Counted from the first letter of the stretch, positions 38,742-48,963 are shown. The stretch: 64,000 nucleotides of DNA from Nocardia suismassiliense (GCF_900269665.1 NZ_LT985361.1:2738701-2802700); one strand, 5' to 3'. Numbers and translations: made by a program. Notes: a model not told the origin generated them from the letters alone.

Positions 38742-39410
38742 TTACTGGTCGGGCACTGGACCGTCGTCAGGACCGGGCCGGACGACATCCACTTGGTCGG
38801 GAAGCAGCGGCACTACGCCGAATCGGTCGGCTATCGCATCTGACGGCAGGGCCTGGACCGCGCGGATTCCGTTCTGCGCGGCGAGGTTTCGCAGACCGTC
38901 CAGTGGCCCGCGCAGAACGAGACCCACGGTGCACGCGCAGCCGGAACGGAGGCGAGCGGCGGAAAGCGCGTTGATATCGGCGGCACGCTGGTCGGCGACA
39001 GTGCGCGGAAGCAGCCAGGCCGCCGACTCGGCGGAGCTGACGGCCGCCTCGTCGCCGCGGGGGACCGGGACCGCGACCAACGGCGTCTGCACGCGGGGGA
39101 TCGAAACCTGGTACAGCACTTGCGATATCCGCATGCCGCCGCTGTGCCGTGGAATCTGTTCCGGCACCAGAGGTTCGGTGAACGAGACCAGCGCCCAGTG
39201 GTCGGCGGTGTCCGTGCCTGCCAGCGAAGCCCGCGCTCGGGCAAGGTAATCCGCGACCTGCTCACCCTGCTCGGGACCGAGCCGATCGGTGGATACACCA
39301 TCCTTGCGGGGCGGGTTCAGCACACCGAGCAGCACGATGAATACGACGAGGGCGACGGCCGCTGCCGCGAGGGCGAGCTGGCCCAGCGGCAGCGTCCGCC
39401 GGTCAGGCAT
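38742..39410 (-). CDS. Membrane-anchored extracytoplasmic protein, unknown function
   Basis: This 222-residue protein has one N-terminal membrane helix (about residues 10-30, [19 protein letters not shown]) and an external remainder. A pair of cysteines ([11 protein letters not shown]) and several Pro-rich loops are present. I do not recognise a domain. The start overlaps the rluD stop by 8 bp, so it is the last gene of the lspA-rluD operon. Confidence 0.75.
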   Translation of the reverse strand: MPDRRTLPLGQLALAAAAVALVVFIVLLGVLNPPRKDGVSTDRLGPEQGEQVADYLARARASLAGTDTADHWALVSFTEPLVPEQIPRHSGGMRISQVLYQVSIPRVQTPLVAVPVPRGDEAAVSSAESAAWLLPRTVADQRAADINALSAARLRSGCACTVGLVLRGPLDGLRNLAAQNGIRAVQALPSDAIADRFGVVPLLPDQVDVVRPGPDDGPVPDQ

Positions 39411-40329
39411 TGCGCAGGACGTCCAAGGCGTGCTTCAGGTCGTCGGGGTACTCGCTGGTGATCTCCAGCCAGCGACCGTCCGCCGGATGGTTGAAGCCGA
39501 GCGAACGGGCATGCAGCCATTGCCTTTCCAGACCGAGGCGTTCGGCGAGGCGCGGGTCCGCGCCGTAGGTGAGGTCGCCGCAGCATGGGTGCCGGATCGC
39601 GGAGAAATGCACCCGGATCTGGTGGGTGCGGCCGGTTTCCAGATGGATGTCGAGCAGGCTCGCCGCCTGGAAGGCCTCGACCGTGTCGTAGTGCGTGATG
39701 CTCGGCCGCCCGTCCGCGGTCACCGCGAACTTCCAGTCGTTGCCGCGGGCCCGCCCGATCGGGGCGTCGATGGTGCCGCTGCTCGGGTCCGGATGTCCCT
39801 GCACCAGTGCGTGATACCGCTTGGCCACGGTGCGTTGCTTGAACGCGCGCTTGAGCACCGTGTACGCGTGCTCGGACTGCGCGACCACCATCACGCCGGA
39901 GGTGCCGACGTCGAGCCGGTGCACGATGCCCTGTCGTTCGTGCGCACCGGAGGTGGAGATGCGGTAGCCGGCCGCGGCCAGCCCGCCGATCACGGTCGGC
40001 CCGGACCAACCGACACCGGTGTGTGCCGCGACGCCGACCGGCTTGTCCACCGCGACGATGTCGTCGTCGGCGTAGAGGATCCGCATTCCCTCCACCGGCG
40101 CGACCTCGATGGAGAGCTCCCGCTTGGGTTCCGGGAAGATCACCTCGAGCCAGGCGCCCGCGGCGAGCCGGTCGGATTTGCCCGCGGCGACGCCGTCGAG
40201 CTGCACGGAGCCTTCCTCGGCGAGCGCCGCGACGGCGGTCCGGGACAGGCCGAGCAGCCGGGACAGGCCCGCGTCGACCCGCATGCCGTCGAGCCCGTCG
40301 GGAACGGGCATGGTCCGTGTTTCCCTCAT
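39403..40329 (-). CDS. rluD: 23S rRNA pseudouridine synthase, RluD family
   Basis: This enzyme isomerises uridines in large-subunit rRNA (RluD-type: 1911, 1915, 1917 in E. coli). Starting at the ATG that overlaps the lspA stop (ATGA), it is 308 residues. It has an N-terminal S4-like domain ([23 protein letters not shown]) and the catalytic motif HRLD140[20 protein letters not shown] and the C-terminal LHARSLGF segment follow. lspA-rluD pairing is conserved across many bacteria. Confidence 0.93.
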   Translation of the reverse strand: MRETRTMPVPDGLDGMRVDAGLSRLLGLSRTAVAALAEEGSVQLDGVAAGKSDRLAAGAWLEVIFPEPKRELSIEVAPVEGMRILYADDDIVAVDKPVGVAAHTGVGWSGPTVIGGLAAAGYRISTSGAHERQGIVHRLDVGTSGVMVVAQSEHAYTVLKRAFKQRTVAKRYHALVQGHPDPSSGTIDAPIGRARGNDWKFAVTADGRPSITHYDTVEAFQAASLLDIHLETGRTHQIRVHFSAIRHPCCGDLTYGADPRLAERLGLERQWLHARSLGFNHPADGRWLEITSEYPDDLKHALDVLRNA

Positions 40330-40952
40330 GCAGTGTTTCCTTCGCTGGTCTTGTTCGCGGTGGTGTCGGCGGTGGCGGTGTCGGGCTCGTCGCGCCCGGT
40401 GCGCGTGCCGTTCGGCTCGAAACCGAACACGGTCAACACCACCAGCAGGATCGCGCCGCAGACGATCGACGAGTCCGCCACGTTGAACACCGGCCACCAG
40501 CCGATCGCGAGGAAATCGACCACATGCCCCTGCAGCGGTCCCGGCGCCCGGAACAGCCGATCGACCAGATTGCCGAGCGCGCCGCCGAGCACCATGCCGA
40601 GCCCGATCGCCCACCACAAGGAGCGCAGCGTGCGCCCGATGCGCACCACGCCAATCACCACGGCCGTGGCGACCAAGGTCAGCAGCCACGTCATGCCGGT
40701 CGCCATCGAGAAGGCTGCTCCGGGGTTGCGCACCAGGCTCAGTCGAGCCCAGTCACCGATCAGGTAGACCGGCTCGCCCGGCTGCAGGTTCGCCACGACG
40801 AGGCATTTGGTCAGCAGATCCAGGGCGAGCAGGATGACCGCGATGACGAGTAAGGTCCGCAGCCGCTGGGGCGGAGCCGCTGGTGTCGCCTCCTCGGCGG
40901 TGTTCGCTGGGTTCTCCTCGGGCGGCGGGTCGTCACTCACACGCACCATCAT
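40326..40952 (-). CDS. lspA: Lipoprotein signal peptidase II
   Basis: LspA is an integral membrane aspartyl protease that removes lipoprotein signal peptides after lipidation. I placed the start at the first of two adjacent ATGs (40952), giving 208 residues. Four membrane helices are clear. The catalytic aspartates lie in GNLVDRL (D131) and FNVADSSI (D160). Cytoplasmic tails at both ends are long and polar. It is divergent from a lipoprotein gene, 82 bp away. Confidence 0.95.
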   Translation of the reverse strand: MMVRVSDDPPPEENPANTAEEATPAAPPQRLRTLLVIAVILLALDLLTKCLVVANLQPGEPVYLIGDWARLSLVRNPGAAFSMATGMTWLLTLVATAVVIGVVRIGRTLRSLWWAIGLGMVLGGALGNLVDRLFRAPGPLQGHVVDFLAIGWWPVFNVADSSIVCGAILLVVLTVFGFEPNGTRTGRDEPDTATADTTANKTSEGNTA

Positions 40953-41034
40953 CGCTCGAGCTACCCGGCACCTTGTGCAGTGGTCACCCGCAAGACCCAG
41001 CTGACACTCAGGAACCGGTCGTACCCTGATGCTC

Positions 41035-41982
41035 GTGACGGTGTTGTCTTCCCCCCATATCCCGCGCTTCGCGCGGTCGGGTGTGTTGCTGATAGTGCTG
41101 GCGGTCGGCCTGACCGCGTTCGGAACCGGTTGCAGCGGTGGCGCTGAGTCGCGCTCGGAGCCGGAGAGCACCGAGCCCCTCGGTATCGGCAAAGAAGTGT
41201 CCGTGCCGATTCCGGCCGCGATCACCAATGTCGTCGCGCCGGGGGCCGAGCCGCGCTCGTTGCTGCGGCGGGACTACCCGGCGGGCACCGTGCAGCGGGT
41301 GACGCTGCATACCTCGCACCGGATCGCGCAGCAGATCAACGATCAACCCGCGCGCGACTTCTCCGCGCCCGCCCTGTCGATCCCGATGACCGCGCAGACC
41401 GACGCCGAGGGCATCGATCTCACGCTGGGTACCGTCACCACGCCGGATCCGGCGCTGGCCAAGGCGCTCACCAAGACCGGCGGTTCGCACGCCGGATTCG
41501 ACCTCAGCGACCTCGGCGCGATCACCGCGCTGCGGCTCGAGCCGTCGCCGGACACCTCCAACCCGGCGCGCGCCGCGCTGGAACAAGCCTTCTATCAGGC
41601 GGTCTACCGCTCGATCGCGTTTCCCGATCAGCCGGTCGGCGAGGGCGCGGTCTGGACGGTGCGGCAGGAGATCAGCGGCGGGGTGACCCTCGACCAGGTG
41701 ACCACCGCGACGCTGACCAAGCGCGACGGTGATCGGCTGACCATCGAGCTCGATGTCATCCAGCAGCCGAAGTCGGCGGTGTGGAACCTGCCCAACAACG
41801 CGGGCAAGCTCGACATCCAGGACTACGTCATGCAGGGCACCGGCACGATCACCGTCGATCTCGGACTGCCGCTGCCGGTCGCGGGCACCATCACAGTCGG
41901 CGGTCACCAGGGCTATCGCGACCCGCGCACCGAAAGTGTGTTGCAGCAGACGATCGATACGCAGGTGTCGTGGACCGAGTGA
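41035..41982 (+). CDS. Lipoprotein, unknown function
   Basis: This is an exported lipoprotein of about 315 residues. The signal sequence ([22 protein letters not shown]) ends in a lipobox TGC. The rest is a beta-rich globular protein with no domain I can name. GTG 41035 is preferred, since TACCCT (41022-41027) ends seven bases upstream, the geometry of a leaderless promoter; ATG 41029 is the alternative. Its stop overlaps the next lipoprotein gene (GTGA). Confidence 0.78.
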   Translation: MTVLSSPHIPRFARSGVLLIVLAVGLTAFGTGCSGGAESRSEPESTEPLGIGKEVSVPIPAAITNVVAPGAEPRSLLRRDYPAGTVQRVTLHTSHRIAQQINDQPARDFSAPALSIPMTAQTDAEGIDLTLGTVTTPDPALAKALTKTGGSHAGFDLSDLGAITALRLEPSPDTSNPARAALEQAFYQAVYRSIAFPDQPVGEGAVWTVRQEISGGVTLDQVTTATLTKRDGDRLTIELDVIQQPKSAVWNLPNNAGKLDIQDYVMQGTGTITVDLGLPLPVAGTITVGGHQGYRDPRTESVLQQTIDTQVSWTE

Positions 41983-42695
41983 CCCGCGGGTGCGGCGTGC
42001 TGCTCGTCGCCGCGACCACCGCGCTCGTTGCGGCGTGCGGATCGTCGAAGTCGCCCGCGCCCGAGACGTCGGACTTGCCGCCGCTGGGTCCGGTCACGGC
42101 CGCCGCGCCGGTGACCGGTGCGCTGATCGCGGACGCCGATCGGCTGCGCGATCAGCTGCTGACCAGCAAGAATCTGCCGCCGAACTTCACCGCGCTGCCC
42201 GCAAGGGCCGAGGCGCCCGCCGGGGTGCAGGGCTCGCCGACCGATCCGGCGGAATGCGCGAAAGTGCTCACGCCGCTGGGTGCGCAGCGACCGGGCGCGC
42301 TTGCTCAGGCGTCTATTCAATATGCGGGCCCGAATTTCTCCAGCATCGATATCGACGCGGCGAGTTTTCCGAATGCAGCTCTCGCGTCCGCGTTCTCGGA
42401 CGTGCAGGCGTTGTTGCGCCGGTGCGCCCATTATTCCGGTGCGGATGCCACGGATATAGCGGTGGATTACCGGATCGGTGGTTTTCCGTCGCCGCAGGGC
42501 GGTGACGCGGTCACCGCCTTTCAGGTGCGTACCAGCAGTGATGGGTTGACGCTGCATTCGGCGGTCGCGCTCGTGCAGGTCGGCAGCACCTTGGCACAGG
42601 TGGCGGTGACCGCGCCGGAACCCGTCGAGCCGGCGGTGCTCAGCGATCTCACCGCCGCCCAGGTGCGCAGGCTACAGGGTGTTTCGGGGCCTTGA
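41979..42695 (+). CDS. Lipoprotein, unknown function, coupled to the preceding one
   Basis: A 238-residue lipoprotein starts at GTG 41979 inside the stop of the upstream gene. The signal peptide [20 protein letters not shown] is very short and ends in a lipobox (VAAC). The mature part contains LLTSKNLPPNF, an ECAKVLTPLG segment and a further Cys (RRCAHYSG), which could form a disulfide with it. This arrangement recalls extracytoplasmic sensor domains of mycobacterial kinases, but I am not confident. It probably acts with the neighbouring lipoprotein. Confidence 0.72.
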   Translation: MTRGCGVLLVAATTALVAACGSSKSPAPETSDLPPLGPVTAAAPVTGALIADADRLRDQLLTSKNLPPNFTALPARAEAPAGVQGSPTDPAECAKVLTPLGAQRPGALAQASIQYAGPNFSSIDIDAASFPNAALASAFSDVQALLRRCAHYSGADATDIAVDYRIGGFPSPQGGDAVTAFQVRTSSDGLTLHSAVALVQVGSTLAQVAVTAPEPVEPAVLSDLTAAQVRRLQGVSGP

Positions 42696-42776
42696 TCAGG
42701 GCGGATTCGCCATGGGGCACGGTGTCGCGGAGCTAGGCTCGACAGGTCCGACACACCGCCTCGATGGAGGTTTCTC

Positions 42777-43238
42777 ATGTCTGATGTCAAACCAGTGCCC
42801 GACGGCTACCCGGTGTTGTCGCCGGGCCTCGCGATCGACGGCGCCGCGGCCGCGATCGATTTCTACAAGCACGTTTTCGGCGCATCGGAGCGCATGCGCA
42901 TGCCGGGGCCGGACGGCAAGGTCGCGCACTGCGAGCTGATGTTCGGTAATTCGCTCGTCATGATCGGCGACCCGTCCGAGGAAATGGATTTCCGGGACCC
43001 GAGGCAGGTCGGCGGCACGCCCGTCAATCTGCACGTCTACGTCGAGGACGCGGACGCCGCCTTCGGTGCCGCGATCGCCGCGGGCGCACGGGAACTCAGC
43101 CCGATGGCCGACCAGTTCTACGGCGACCGCAGCGGCGCCTTCGAGGATCCGTGGGGCCACCGCTGGACCGTGGCCACGCACACCGAGGACGTCGCACCCG
43201 ACGAGATGGATCGGCGGATGCGGGAGCTGTTCGGTTAG
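42777..43238 (+). CDS. VOC superfamily protein, PhnB/glyoxalase-like
   Basis: This 153-residue cytoplasmic protein has a single vicinal-oxygen-chelate fold of the PhnB-like type (AAIDFYKHVFGASERMRMPGPDG, HVYVEDADAAFGAAIAAGA, DRSGAFEDPWGHRWTVATH). Substrate and metal dependence are not predictable. It starts at ATG 42777. The stop overlaps that of the convergent Rieske gene by 3 bp. Confidence 0.85.
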   Translation: MSDVKPVPDGYPVLSPGLAIDGAAAAIDFYKHVFGASERMRMPGPDGKVAHCELMFGNSLVMIGDPSEEMDFRDPRQVGGTPVNLHVYVEDADAAFGAAIAAGARELSPMADQFYGDRSGAFEDPWGHRWTVATHTEDVAPDEMDRRMRELFG

Positions 43239-43663
43239 CCGGAAGCCACCGAATCACCGACTACCCGAACGGGTTTCGCGGGCAGCGGCTTGACTGCCGG
43301 TCCGTTGGAGACCGAGCCGTCCAGGCGGTACCTGCTGCCGTGGCAGGTGCAGTTGATGGTGCCGCCGGACACCGAGGCGACCTTGCAGCCGGCGTGCGTG
43401 CAGACCGAGGACAGGCCGACGAAGTTGCCTGCGCTCGGCTGGGTCACCACGGTGTCGCCGACGATCACACCCCCGCCGAGGGGGATGTCGGCTGTCTTGG
43501 CGAGGGTGTTGTCGGTGGACTGACTCGGTCCCGTCTTTGTGTCTTTCGATGCTGGAGAGGCGTTTTCCTTGGCGGAAGTGCATGCGGTCAGCGCTGCGGC
43601 CGCGACTACGGCGCCTGCGGTGACCACGCCGCGGCGGGTGAAAGCCGATTTGTCGGGGGACAT
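43235..43663 (-). CDS. Tat-exported Rieske [2Fe-2S] lipoprotein
   Basis: This 142-residue protein is predicted to carry a Rieske cluster on the outer membrane face. I chose the ATG at 43663. The N-terminus has a twin-arginine motif (FTRRGVVTAG) and a lipobox (LTAC, Cys28). The cluster ligands are C88-T-H90 and C105-T-C-H108. Cys93 and Cys107 match the disulfide pair of respiratory-type Rieske proteins. There is no oxygenase or cytochrome domain, so it is a free-standing Rieske protein; the electron partner is unknown. Confidence 0.88.
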   Translation of the reverse strand: MSPDKSAFTRRGVVTAGAVVAAAALTACTSAKENASPASKDTKTGPSQSTDNTLAKTADIPLGGGVIVGDTVVTQPSAGNFVGLSSVCTHAGCKVASVSGGTINCTCHGSRYRLDGSVSNGPAVKPLPAKPVRVVGDSVASG

Positions 43664-44029
43664 GGTGTATCTCCGATCAGAAATGTGGTGCTGAAGTCCC
43701 GTTGCCACAGGGCCACGGCCCGAGACGTTTCATACGGATCTCCTCGATATGCGGCCGTCGTCGGACGGCCGGAGCGACCCGGAACTGCGGGCTGTGCCGG
43801 TACCGCTCCACGCATTGTCAACGGGATGGGGCACTCCAACGGTTCAATCGAATATTCGCGGCACCGGTCCGTCGTCGTGTTATTGCGGTACGGGTCTGGT
43901 CGCGACGGCGGCCACCGCGCATCGCGGCTCAGGTCGGTCGGCCGCGCTGCGGTCGGCGCACCCGCGTCGGAGATCCGCTGTCGGAGCGGTGGACTGCGAC
44001 CTAACGGCGTCCAGCTGTACCCATCGTGA
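43664..44029. other. Gene-free region between Rieske and SARP genes
   Basis: I see no supported gene in this 366-bp interval; the open frames are Arg/Ser/Pro-rich and unlike neighbouring proteins. It holds a perfect hairpin, CGGCCGTC (43752-43759) with GACGGCCG (43764-43771), a candidate terminator or leader element for the - strand genes. A somewhat A/T-richer stretch with ATATTCG and TTATTG lies around 43840-43890. Confidence 0.5.
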
Positions 44030-47000
44030 CTAGCTGTGTGCCGGTGCCACGGCAACATTCGCGGCCAAGGCGCGGGCAGCCTGGACGGTCAGTGCGGAGC
44101 CCGTGGTGAAGGCCGCGTCAAAGGCGGCTTCGCCCAGGGCAGCCCGGGTGATCGCGGTGGGGAGGTCGATGTCCGGACGCTCGGCGGGGAGGACAGGGAT
44201 GCCGTTGTCCTCGCGCACGGTGTGGGCGGCACCGAGAAGCTGGGCGGCGGTGTCGAACTCGCCGAGGGCCGCCGCGGCTGATCCCAGTGCGGCCAGTGCG
44301 AACGTGGTGTCGCGTGGGGCCTCGATGCGCTGGGCGCCGTCGAGTGCCATCAGGTGCATGGCGAGGGCGGCGGACGGGTCACCGTGTTGTTCGATGAGGT
44401 AGCCGAGCTCGACCTGGAGCATGGGCACGAACAGCGGTGTCTCCTCACCGTCGGCCGGGGCGGTGGCGAGAATCTCCCGCAGAATGTGTTCGGCCACATC
44501 GGGTTTGCCGTTGCGGCGGGCGGTAAAGGCGAGCACGACGGAGGCGAAGAGCCGACCGGGCGCGTAACCGTGTTCGGTGGCGACCCGCACGGCCTGCTCG
44601 GCGAGGACTTCGGCGCGATCGAACTCGGTGTGCTGCATGGCGATCCAGCCGAGCCAGCAGAGGTGGGTGCACACCTGACCCCACAGCTCCAGCTCCTGTG
44701 CCAAACCCAGCGCCTCGGTGTGGATGTCGGTCGCACCGGACAGGTCGCCGGTCAGTTCGGCGAGGCCGCCGAGCCACTCGGCGGCTTGCAGTCTGCCCCA
44801 GCGGTCATCGATCTCGGCGAACAGCCGGGCGGCGGCGCGGGCGTGCTGCTCCAGCGCGGTCAGGTCGACGCGGCTGTGTGCGGCCTTGGCCAGGCAGACC
44901 TGGCCTAACGCTACGGCCCAGCGGTCACCGAGCTGCTCGCAGACCGGAAGCGCCTGGTGCACCAGGGCTTCCAGCTCCGGGATGTCGCCGGATTCGAGCG
45001 CGGAGAAGGCGAGAAACAGTTCGGCGCGTGCTCGGCCCGCCGGGTCGTCGACGGTGTCATACATGGCCGCGATGTCGCGCCGCTTGGCCGCGCCGTCGGC
45101 GAATTCGCCCTGCTGGAAGGTGAACCCGACCCGCCAGGCGAGTGCCGAGGCGCGCTGCCGTGCCGAACCACCCAGTGCCAGCGCGGTGTCGAACCAGCGC
45201 CGGGCTTCGGTCAACCGCCCGCGCAGCAGCCAATACCAAGCAAGTGCGCTGACCAGCCGCAAGGCCTCGTCGGCGGCACCGCCCCGAACGAATCCGGCCA
45301 GTGCCGCACGCAGATTCGCGGCCTCGGCATCCAGTCGCCGCAGCCACCGCTGCTGATCCGCACCGTGCAGCTCGGGCGCCGCCTGCTCGGCCAGCGTCAG
45401 GTAATACCGATGATGCGCCCGATGCACCGCATCGAACTCACCGGCCTCGGCCAGCCGATCGAGGCTGAACGCCGCGACCGACTCCAGCAGTCGATAACGC
45501 CGACCCGCGGCCTGCACGAGCGACCGGTCCACCAACCGAGCAACGACATCGGCGATGGTGGATTCGTCGAGCGGCGCATTGTCGGTGCCGACCGTCTCAT
45601 CATCGAACTGCCCTGTGGCGCAGACAATTTCGGCAGCTTCGAGGGTGCACCCACCCGCATGTACAGCCAACCGGCGCAACACCGCCTGCTCGGTCGCGTC
45701 GAGCAGCTCCCAACTCCAGTCGATCATCGCCGTGAGCGTCTGCTGTCGCGGCGGCGCACCACGGTGGCCGGTAGCGAGCAGCCGGAACCTGTCATCGAGG
45801 CGGGCGACCATCTCGTGGACGCCGAGCGCACGCACGCGGGTCGCGGCAAGTTCCAGGGCCAGCGGTATGCCGTCGAGCCTGCGGCACAGCGTCGCGATCG
45901 GTTCGGCGGTGTCGGCGTCGAGCACGAAATCGCGGGCGCTCGCCCGGGCCCGGGCGACGAAAAGCTGTACCGCGCTGGTTTGTTCGAGATCGGCGACCTC
46001 GGCGTGCGATGCGGGCACCGCGAGCGGCTCGACCGCGACGACGTCCTCGCCCGGCAGGCGCAGTTGCTCTTGGCTGGTGGCCAGGATGTGCAGGTTCGGC
46101 GCCGCGCCGAGCAGCAGTTCGGCGAGATCGGCGGCGTGCTCCACCACGTGTTCGCAGTTGTCCAGCACCAGCAGTAGTTCCTGCTCGGCGAGCACCTCGC
46201 ACAGCAACTCGACCGGGTCGGCGCCATCGCTTGCGCGGATGCCGAGCACCTGGGAGACCGCGTCGACGAGGAAGGTCGCGCCGTCGGCCGCGGTCGGCTG
46301 CAGTGGCGCCAACTCGACCAGCCAAGTGCCATGCGGGAATCGGTCGGTGAGCGCGGTCGCGGCGGCCAGCGCGAGCCGGGTTTTGCCGACCCCGCCAGGA
46401 CCGGTCAGCGTGACGAGGCGGGTATCGGCGACGACGCGGCGTAGCTCGGCGAGATCCGTGGCGCGGCCGATGAGCTCGGTGCGCTGGGCGGGGATATTGG
46501 AACTGCGCCGCCGCAGCACCGTTTCCGGCCGTGGCGCGGCGAGTTCGAGGTCCTGGCCGAGGATCGAGCGTTGCAGCGCGACCAATTCCGGGCTCGGGTC
46601 GAGGCCGAGCTCGTCGGCCAGTTGTCTGCGCAGATCCTCGTAGCTGTCGAGTGCTTCAGCCTGTCGTCCCGCACCGTACAGCGCCCGCAGCTGCGCGCCG
46701 CGAAGTCGTTCGCGCAGTGGATGTTCGGTGACGACGGTGGCGAGATCGCTGGCAACGTCGCGGTATTCGCCCAGCGACAGGCGCGTCTCGGCCAGTTCTT
46801 CCACCGCGACGAGCCGCTGCTCCTCCAGCTGCGCGATGGCGGGCTGCGCGAAGGTGGCGTCGCGAAAGTCCGCGAACGCCGGTCCGCGCCACAGGCCGAG
46901 CGCCTCGCTCAGTGCCTCGGCTCTGGCCCGCGGTTCGGCCGTCTCGCGGGCGGTCGCCTCCAGTGCGCGGAAGCGCAGCGCGTCGAGCTCGGTGCAGGCG

Positions 47001-47281
47001 AGCCGGTAGCCGGGCGGCGGCGAGACCACCAGGTGGCGGCCGCCGGGTTCGGCGTCCTCCAGCGCCCGGCGCAGCTGGGACGCCTTGGCGGCCAGGGTGC
47101 CCGCCGGATTGCCGGGCGGTTCATCGGCCCAGATGTCGTCGATAAGCCGGTCACCGGACACCGGTTGCCCGGCGTTGACCAGCAGGTCCGCCAGCAGCGC
47201 GCGCACCTTGGTGCCGGGGATGGGCACGGGTGTGCCGGAATCCGTCCAGACCGCCAACGGACCGAGCACACCGAAACGCAT
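44030..47281 (-). CDS. AfsR/SARP-type regulator with BTAD, NB-ARC-like ATPase and TPR regions
   Basis: This large transcriptional regulator of the SARP family is 1083 residues from ATG 47281 (MRFGVLGPLAVWTDSGTPVP). The order is an OmpR-like winged helix (about 1-95), the bacterial transcriptional activation domain (about 96-245), a STAND-type ATPase with Walker A GPGGVGK300T and LLLVLDNCEHVVEH (Walker B), then C-terminal TPR-like helical repeats to the end. Such proteins often activate secondary-metabolite or stress genes. No biosynthetic cluster is adjacent. It is divergent from a hydrolase/FMN-reductase pair, whose control region contains SARP-like repeats. Confidence 0.92.
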   Translation of the reverse strand: MRFGVLGPLAVWTDSGTPVPIPGTKVRALLADLLVNAGQPVSGDRLIDDIWADEPPGNPAGTLAAKASQLRRALEDAEPGGRHLVVSPPPGYRLACTELDALRFRALEATARETAEPRARAEALSEALGLWRGPAFADFRDATFAQPAIAQLEEQRLVAVEELAETRLSLGEYRDVASDLATVVTEHPLRERLRGAQLRALYGAGRQAEALDSYEDLRRQLADELGLDPSPELVALQRSILGQDLELAAPRPETVLRRRSSNIPAQRTELIGRATDLAELRRVVADTRLVTLTGPGGVGKTRLALAAATALTDRFPHGTWLVELAPLQPTAADGATFLVDAVSQVLGIRASDGADPVELLCEVLAEQELLLVLDNCEHVVEHAADLAELLLGAAPNLHILATSQEQLRLPGEDVVAVEPLAVPASHAEVADLEQTSAVQLFVARARASARDFVLDADTAEPIATLCRRLDGIPLALELAATRVRALGVHEMVARLDDRFRLLATGHRGAPPRQQTLTAMIDWSWELLDATEQAVLRRLAVHAGGCTLEAAEIVCATGQFDDETVGTDNAPLDESTIADVVARLVDRSLVQAAGRRYRLLESVAAFSLDRLAEAGEFDAVHRAHHRYYLTLAEQAAPELHGADQQRWLRRLDAEAANLRAALAGFVRGGAADEALRLVSALAWYWLLRGRLTEARRWFDTALALGGSARQRASALAWRVGFTFQQGEFADGAAKRRDIAAMYDTVDDPAGRARAELFLAFSALESGDIPELEALVHQALPVCEQLGDRWAVALGQVCLAKAAHSRVDLTALEQHARAAARLFAEIDDRWGRLQAAEWLGGLAELTGDLSGATDIHTEALGLAQELELWGQVCTHLCWLGWIAMQHTEFDRAEVLAEQAVRVATEHGYAPGRLFASVVLAFTARRNGKPDVAEHILREILATAPADGEETPLFVPMLQVELGYLIEQHGDPSAALAMHLMALDGAQRIEAPRDTTFALAALGSAAAALGEFDTAAQLLGAAHTVREDNGIPVLPAERPDIDLPTAITRAALGEAAFDAAFTTGSALTVQAARALAANVAVAPAHS

Positions 47282-47300
47282 ACGAGGCAGCTTAGCGACG

Positions 47301-47378
47301 GTGTTGTCCAGCGGAATCACACCGTAAACAAACCGGAAGGTGCGCCCGTCAGAGTTGCTGACAACACGGAAACAACAC
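47301..47378 (+). promoter_or_regulatory. SARP-like heptamer direct repeat
   Basis: ACAACAC occurs at 47361-47367 and again at 47372-47378, with a 4-bp spacer and an 11-bp period. An inverted copy (GTGTTGT) lies at 47301-47307 near the regulator start. Known SARP sites are heptamer direct repeats at 11-bp spacing. The pair is only 16 nt from the hydrolase ATG, closer than usual for an activator site. Confidence 0.45.
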
Positions 47379-47394
47379 ACCGAAAGAGCCCGCC

Positions 47395-48294
47395 ATGAAA
47401 CTCACCACCCTCTTCGCCGCCGCCCTCGCCGCGACCGCCTTGCTGACCGGCTGCGGCACCGCCGACGTCCCGGCCGAGGCTGCCAAGCCCGGCGCCTACG
47501 CCGATGTGAACGGTCTGCACATGTACTACGAGGTGCACGGCACCCCGACCGAGCAGCCGCCGCTGGTGCTGCTGCACGGGGCGTTGTCCGGCATCGGCAC
47601 CGACTTCGGCCAGCTGATCCCGGAACTGTCCAAGACCCGCCAGGTCATCGCCGTCGAACAGCAGGCGCACGGCCGCACCGCCGACATCGACCGTCCGCTG
47701 CGCACGCCGCAGATGGCCGAGGACACCGTGGCACTGCTGCGCACACTCGGTGTCCAGCGCGCCGACATTTTCGGCTACAGCATGGGTGCCGGTGTCGCCC
47801 TGCAGATTTCGCTCACCCACCCCGAGCTGGTGCGTAAGCAGATTCTCGCCGCGGGCGGTCTCGACGCCGGTGCGATGCACCCCGGTCTGCTGGAGGGACT
47901 CGCCGAGCTGAAGCCCGAACAGCTGCACGGCTCGCCGTTCCACGACGACTACCTGAAGAACGCGCCGCGCCCCGAAGACTTTCCGCGCCTGGTGGCCCGG
48001 GTGACCGAACACGATCAGAACGCCAGTCCGGTGTTCGCGGCAGACGCGGTGCGCCAGAGCAAAGCCCCCACGCTGACGGTGATCGGTGACTCCGACATCA
48101 TCCGGCCCGAGCACGCGGTCGAGATGTTCCGCTTGTTCGGCGGCGGCATCATGGGCGACAGCCCCGCCGGACTGCCGGATTCACAGCTGGCCATCCTGCC
48201 CGGCACCTCGCACATCACCCTGGTGCACCGGCCCGAACTGCTGCTGCCGATGATCCCGGCCTTCCTCGACGCCCCCGTCAAGGCGACCCGATGA
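47395..48294 (+). CDS. Alpha/beta-hydrolase lipoprotein
   Basis: This exported hydrolase is 299 residues. The signal peptide ends in a lipobox (LLTGC20). The alpha/beta-hydrolase fold shows an oxyanion HG motif (LLHGALSG), the nucleophile Ser129 in GYSMGAG, an acid in IGDSDII and a C-terminal His in [11 protein letters not shown]. The substrate is unknown. It is divergent from the SARP regulator and overlaps the FMN reductase gene by 4 bp (ATGA). Confidence 0.88.
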   Translation: MKLTTLFAAALAATALLTGCGTADVPAEAAKPGAYADVNGLHMYYEVHGTPTEQPPLVLLHGALSGIGTDFGQLIPELSKTRQVIAVEQQAHGRTADIDRPLRTPQMAEDTVALLRTLGVQRADIFGYSMGAGVALQISLTHPELVRKQILAAGGLDAGAMHPGLLEGLAELKPEQLHGSPFHDDYLKNAPRPEDFPRLVARVTEHDQNASPVFAADAVRQSKAPTLTVIGDSDIIRPEHAVEMFRLFGGGIMGDSPAGLPDSQLAILPGTSHITLVHRPELLLPMIPAFLDAPVKATR

Positions 48295-48875
48295 CCGGCA
48301 CCGGCCGGTTGCGGGTGGCGCTGATCGTCGGCAGCACCCGCGCCGGGCGGTTCGGGCCGACGGTGGCCGACTGGTTCGCCGGTCGGCTCCGCCGCCGCGA
48401 CCTCGACCTGGACCGCATCGATCTCGCCGCCGCCGGCCTGCCCGACCAGCTGACCGGCCACGACGAACCGGCCCCCGCCGCCGTGCGGACCCTCGGCGAC
48501 CGGCTCGCCGCCGCCGACGCTTTCATCGTCGTCACCCCCGAATACAACCGCAGCTTCCCGGCGGCGGTGAAGAACGCCATCGACTGGTTCGACACCGAAT
48601 GGGCCGCCAAGCCAGTCACCGTCGTCGGCTACGGCAGCGACACCGACGGCGGCCACGCCGCCACCCAGCTCCGCCAGATCTTCGGTGAACTCAACGCCGT
48701 CCCCATCCGCCGCACCATCACCATCACCAAAACCTGGCAGCGCTTCGCCGCCGACGGCACCTGGCCCCGCCGCGACCCCGAACTGGACGAAGCCGTCAAC
48801 ACCCTCCTAGACCAACTCCTCTGGTGGGCCACCGCCCTCCGCACCGCCCGCACCACAACCCCTTTCGTGCGATAG
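48291..48875 (+). CDS. NADPH-dependent FMN reductase family protein
   Basis: This 194-residue flavodoxin-like protein has the phosphate-binding loop GSTRAGRFGPTVADW and the PEYNRSFPAAVKNAIDW signature typical of NADPH-dependent FMN/quinone reductases. It is cytoplasmic and forms an operon with the upstream hydrolase. Electron acceptor unknown. Confidence 0.9.
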   Translation: MTGTGRLRVALIVGSTRAGRFGPTVADWFAGRLRRRDLDLDRIDLAAAGLPDQLTGHDEPAPAAVRTLGDRLAAADAFIVVTPEYNRSFPAAVKNAIDWFDTEWAAKPVTVVGYGSDTDGGHAATQLRQIFGELNAVPIRRTITITKTWQRFAADGTWPRRDPELDEAVNTLLDQLLWWATALRTARTTTPFVR

Positions 48876-48963
48876 GGAGCAACCGAAGAGCCGGGACAGC
48901 TCTGTGGTGGCATGCGCTGAAATTTGCCACTGCGACGACCGTCGCGAGCGCTACAGTCGCAGC

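Noticed and set aside
43606..44058. 150-codon - strand frame between Rieske and SARP genes
   Set aside because: Arg/Pro/Ser-rich with no family features, and it overlaps the Rieske gene start; judged a chance frame.
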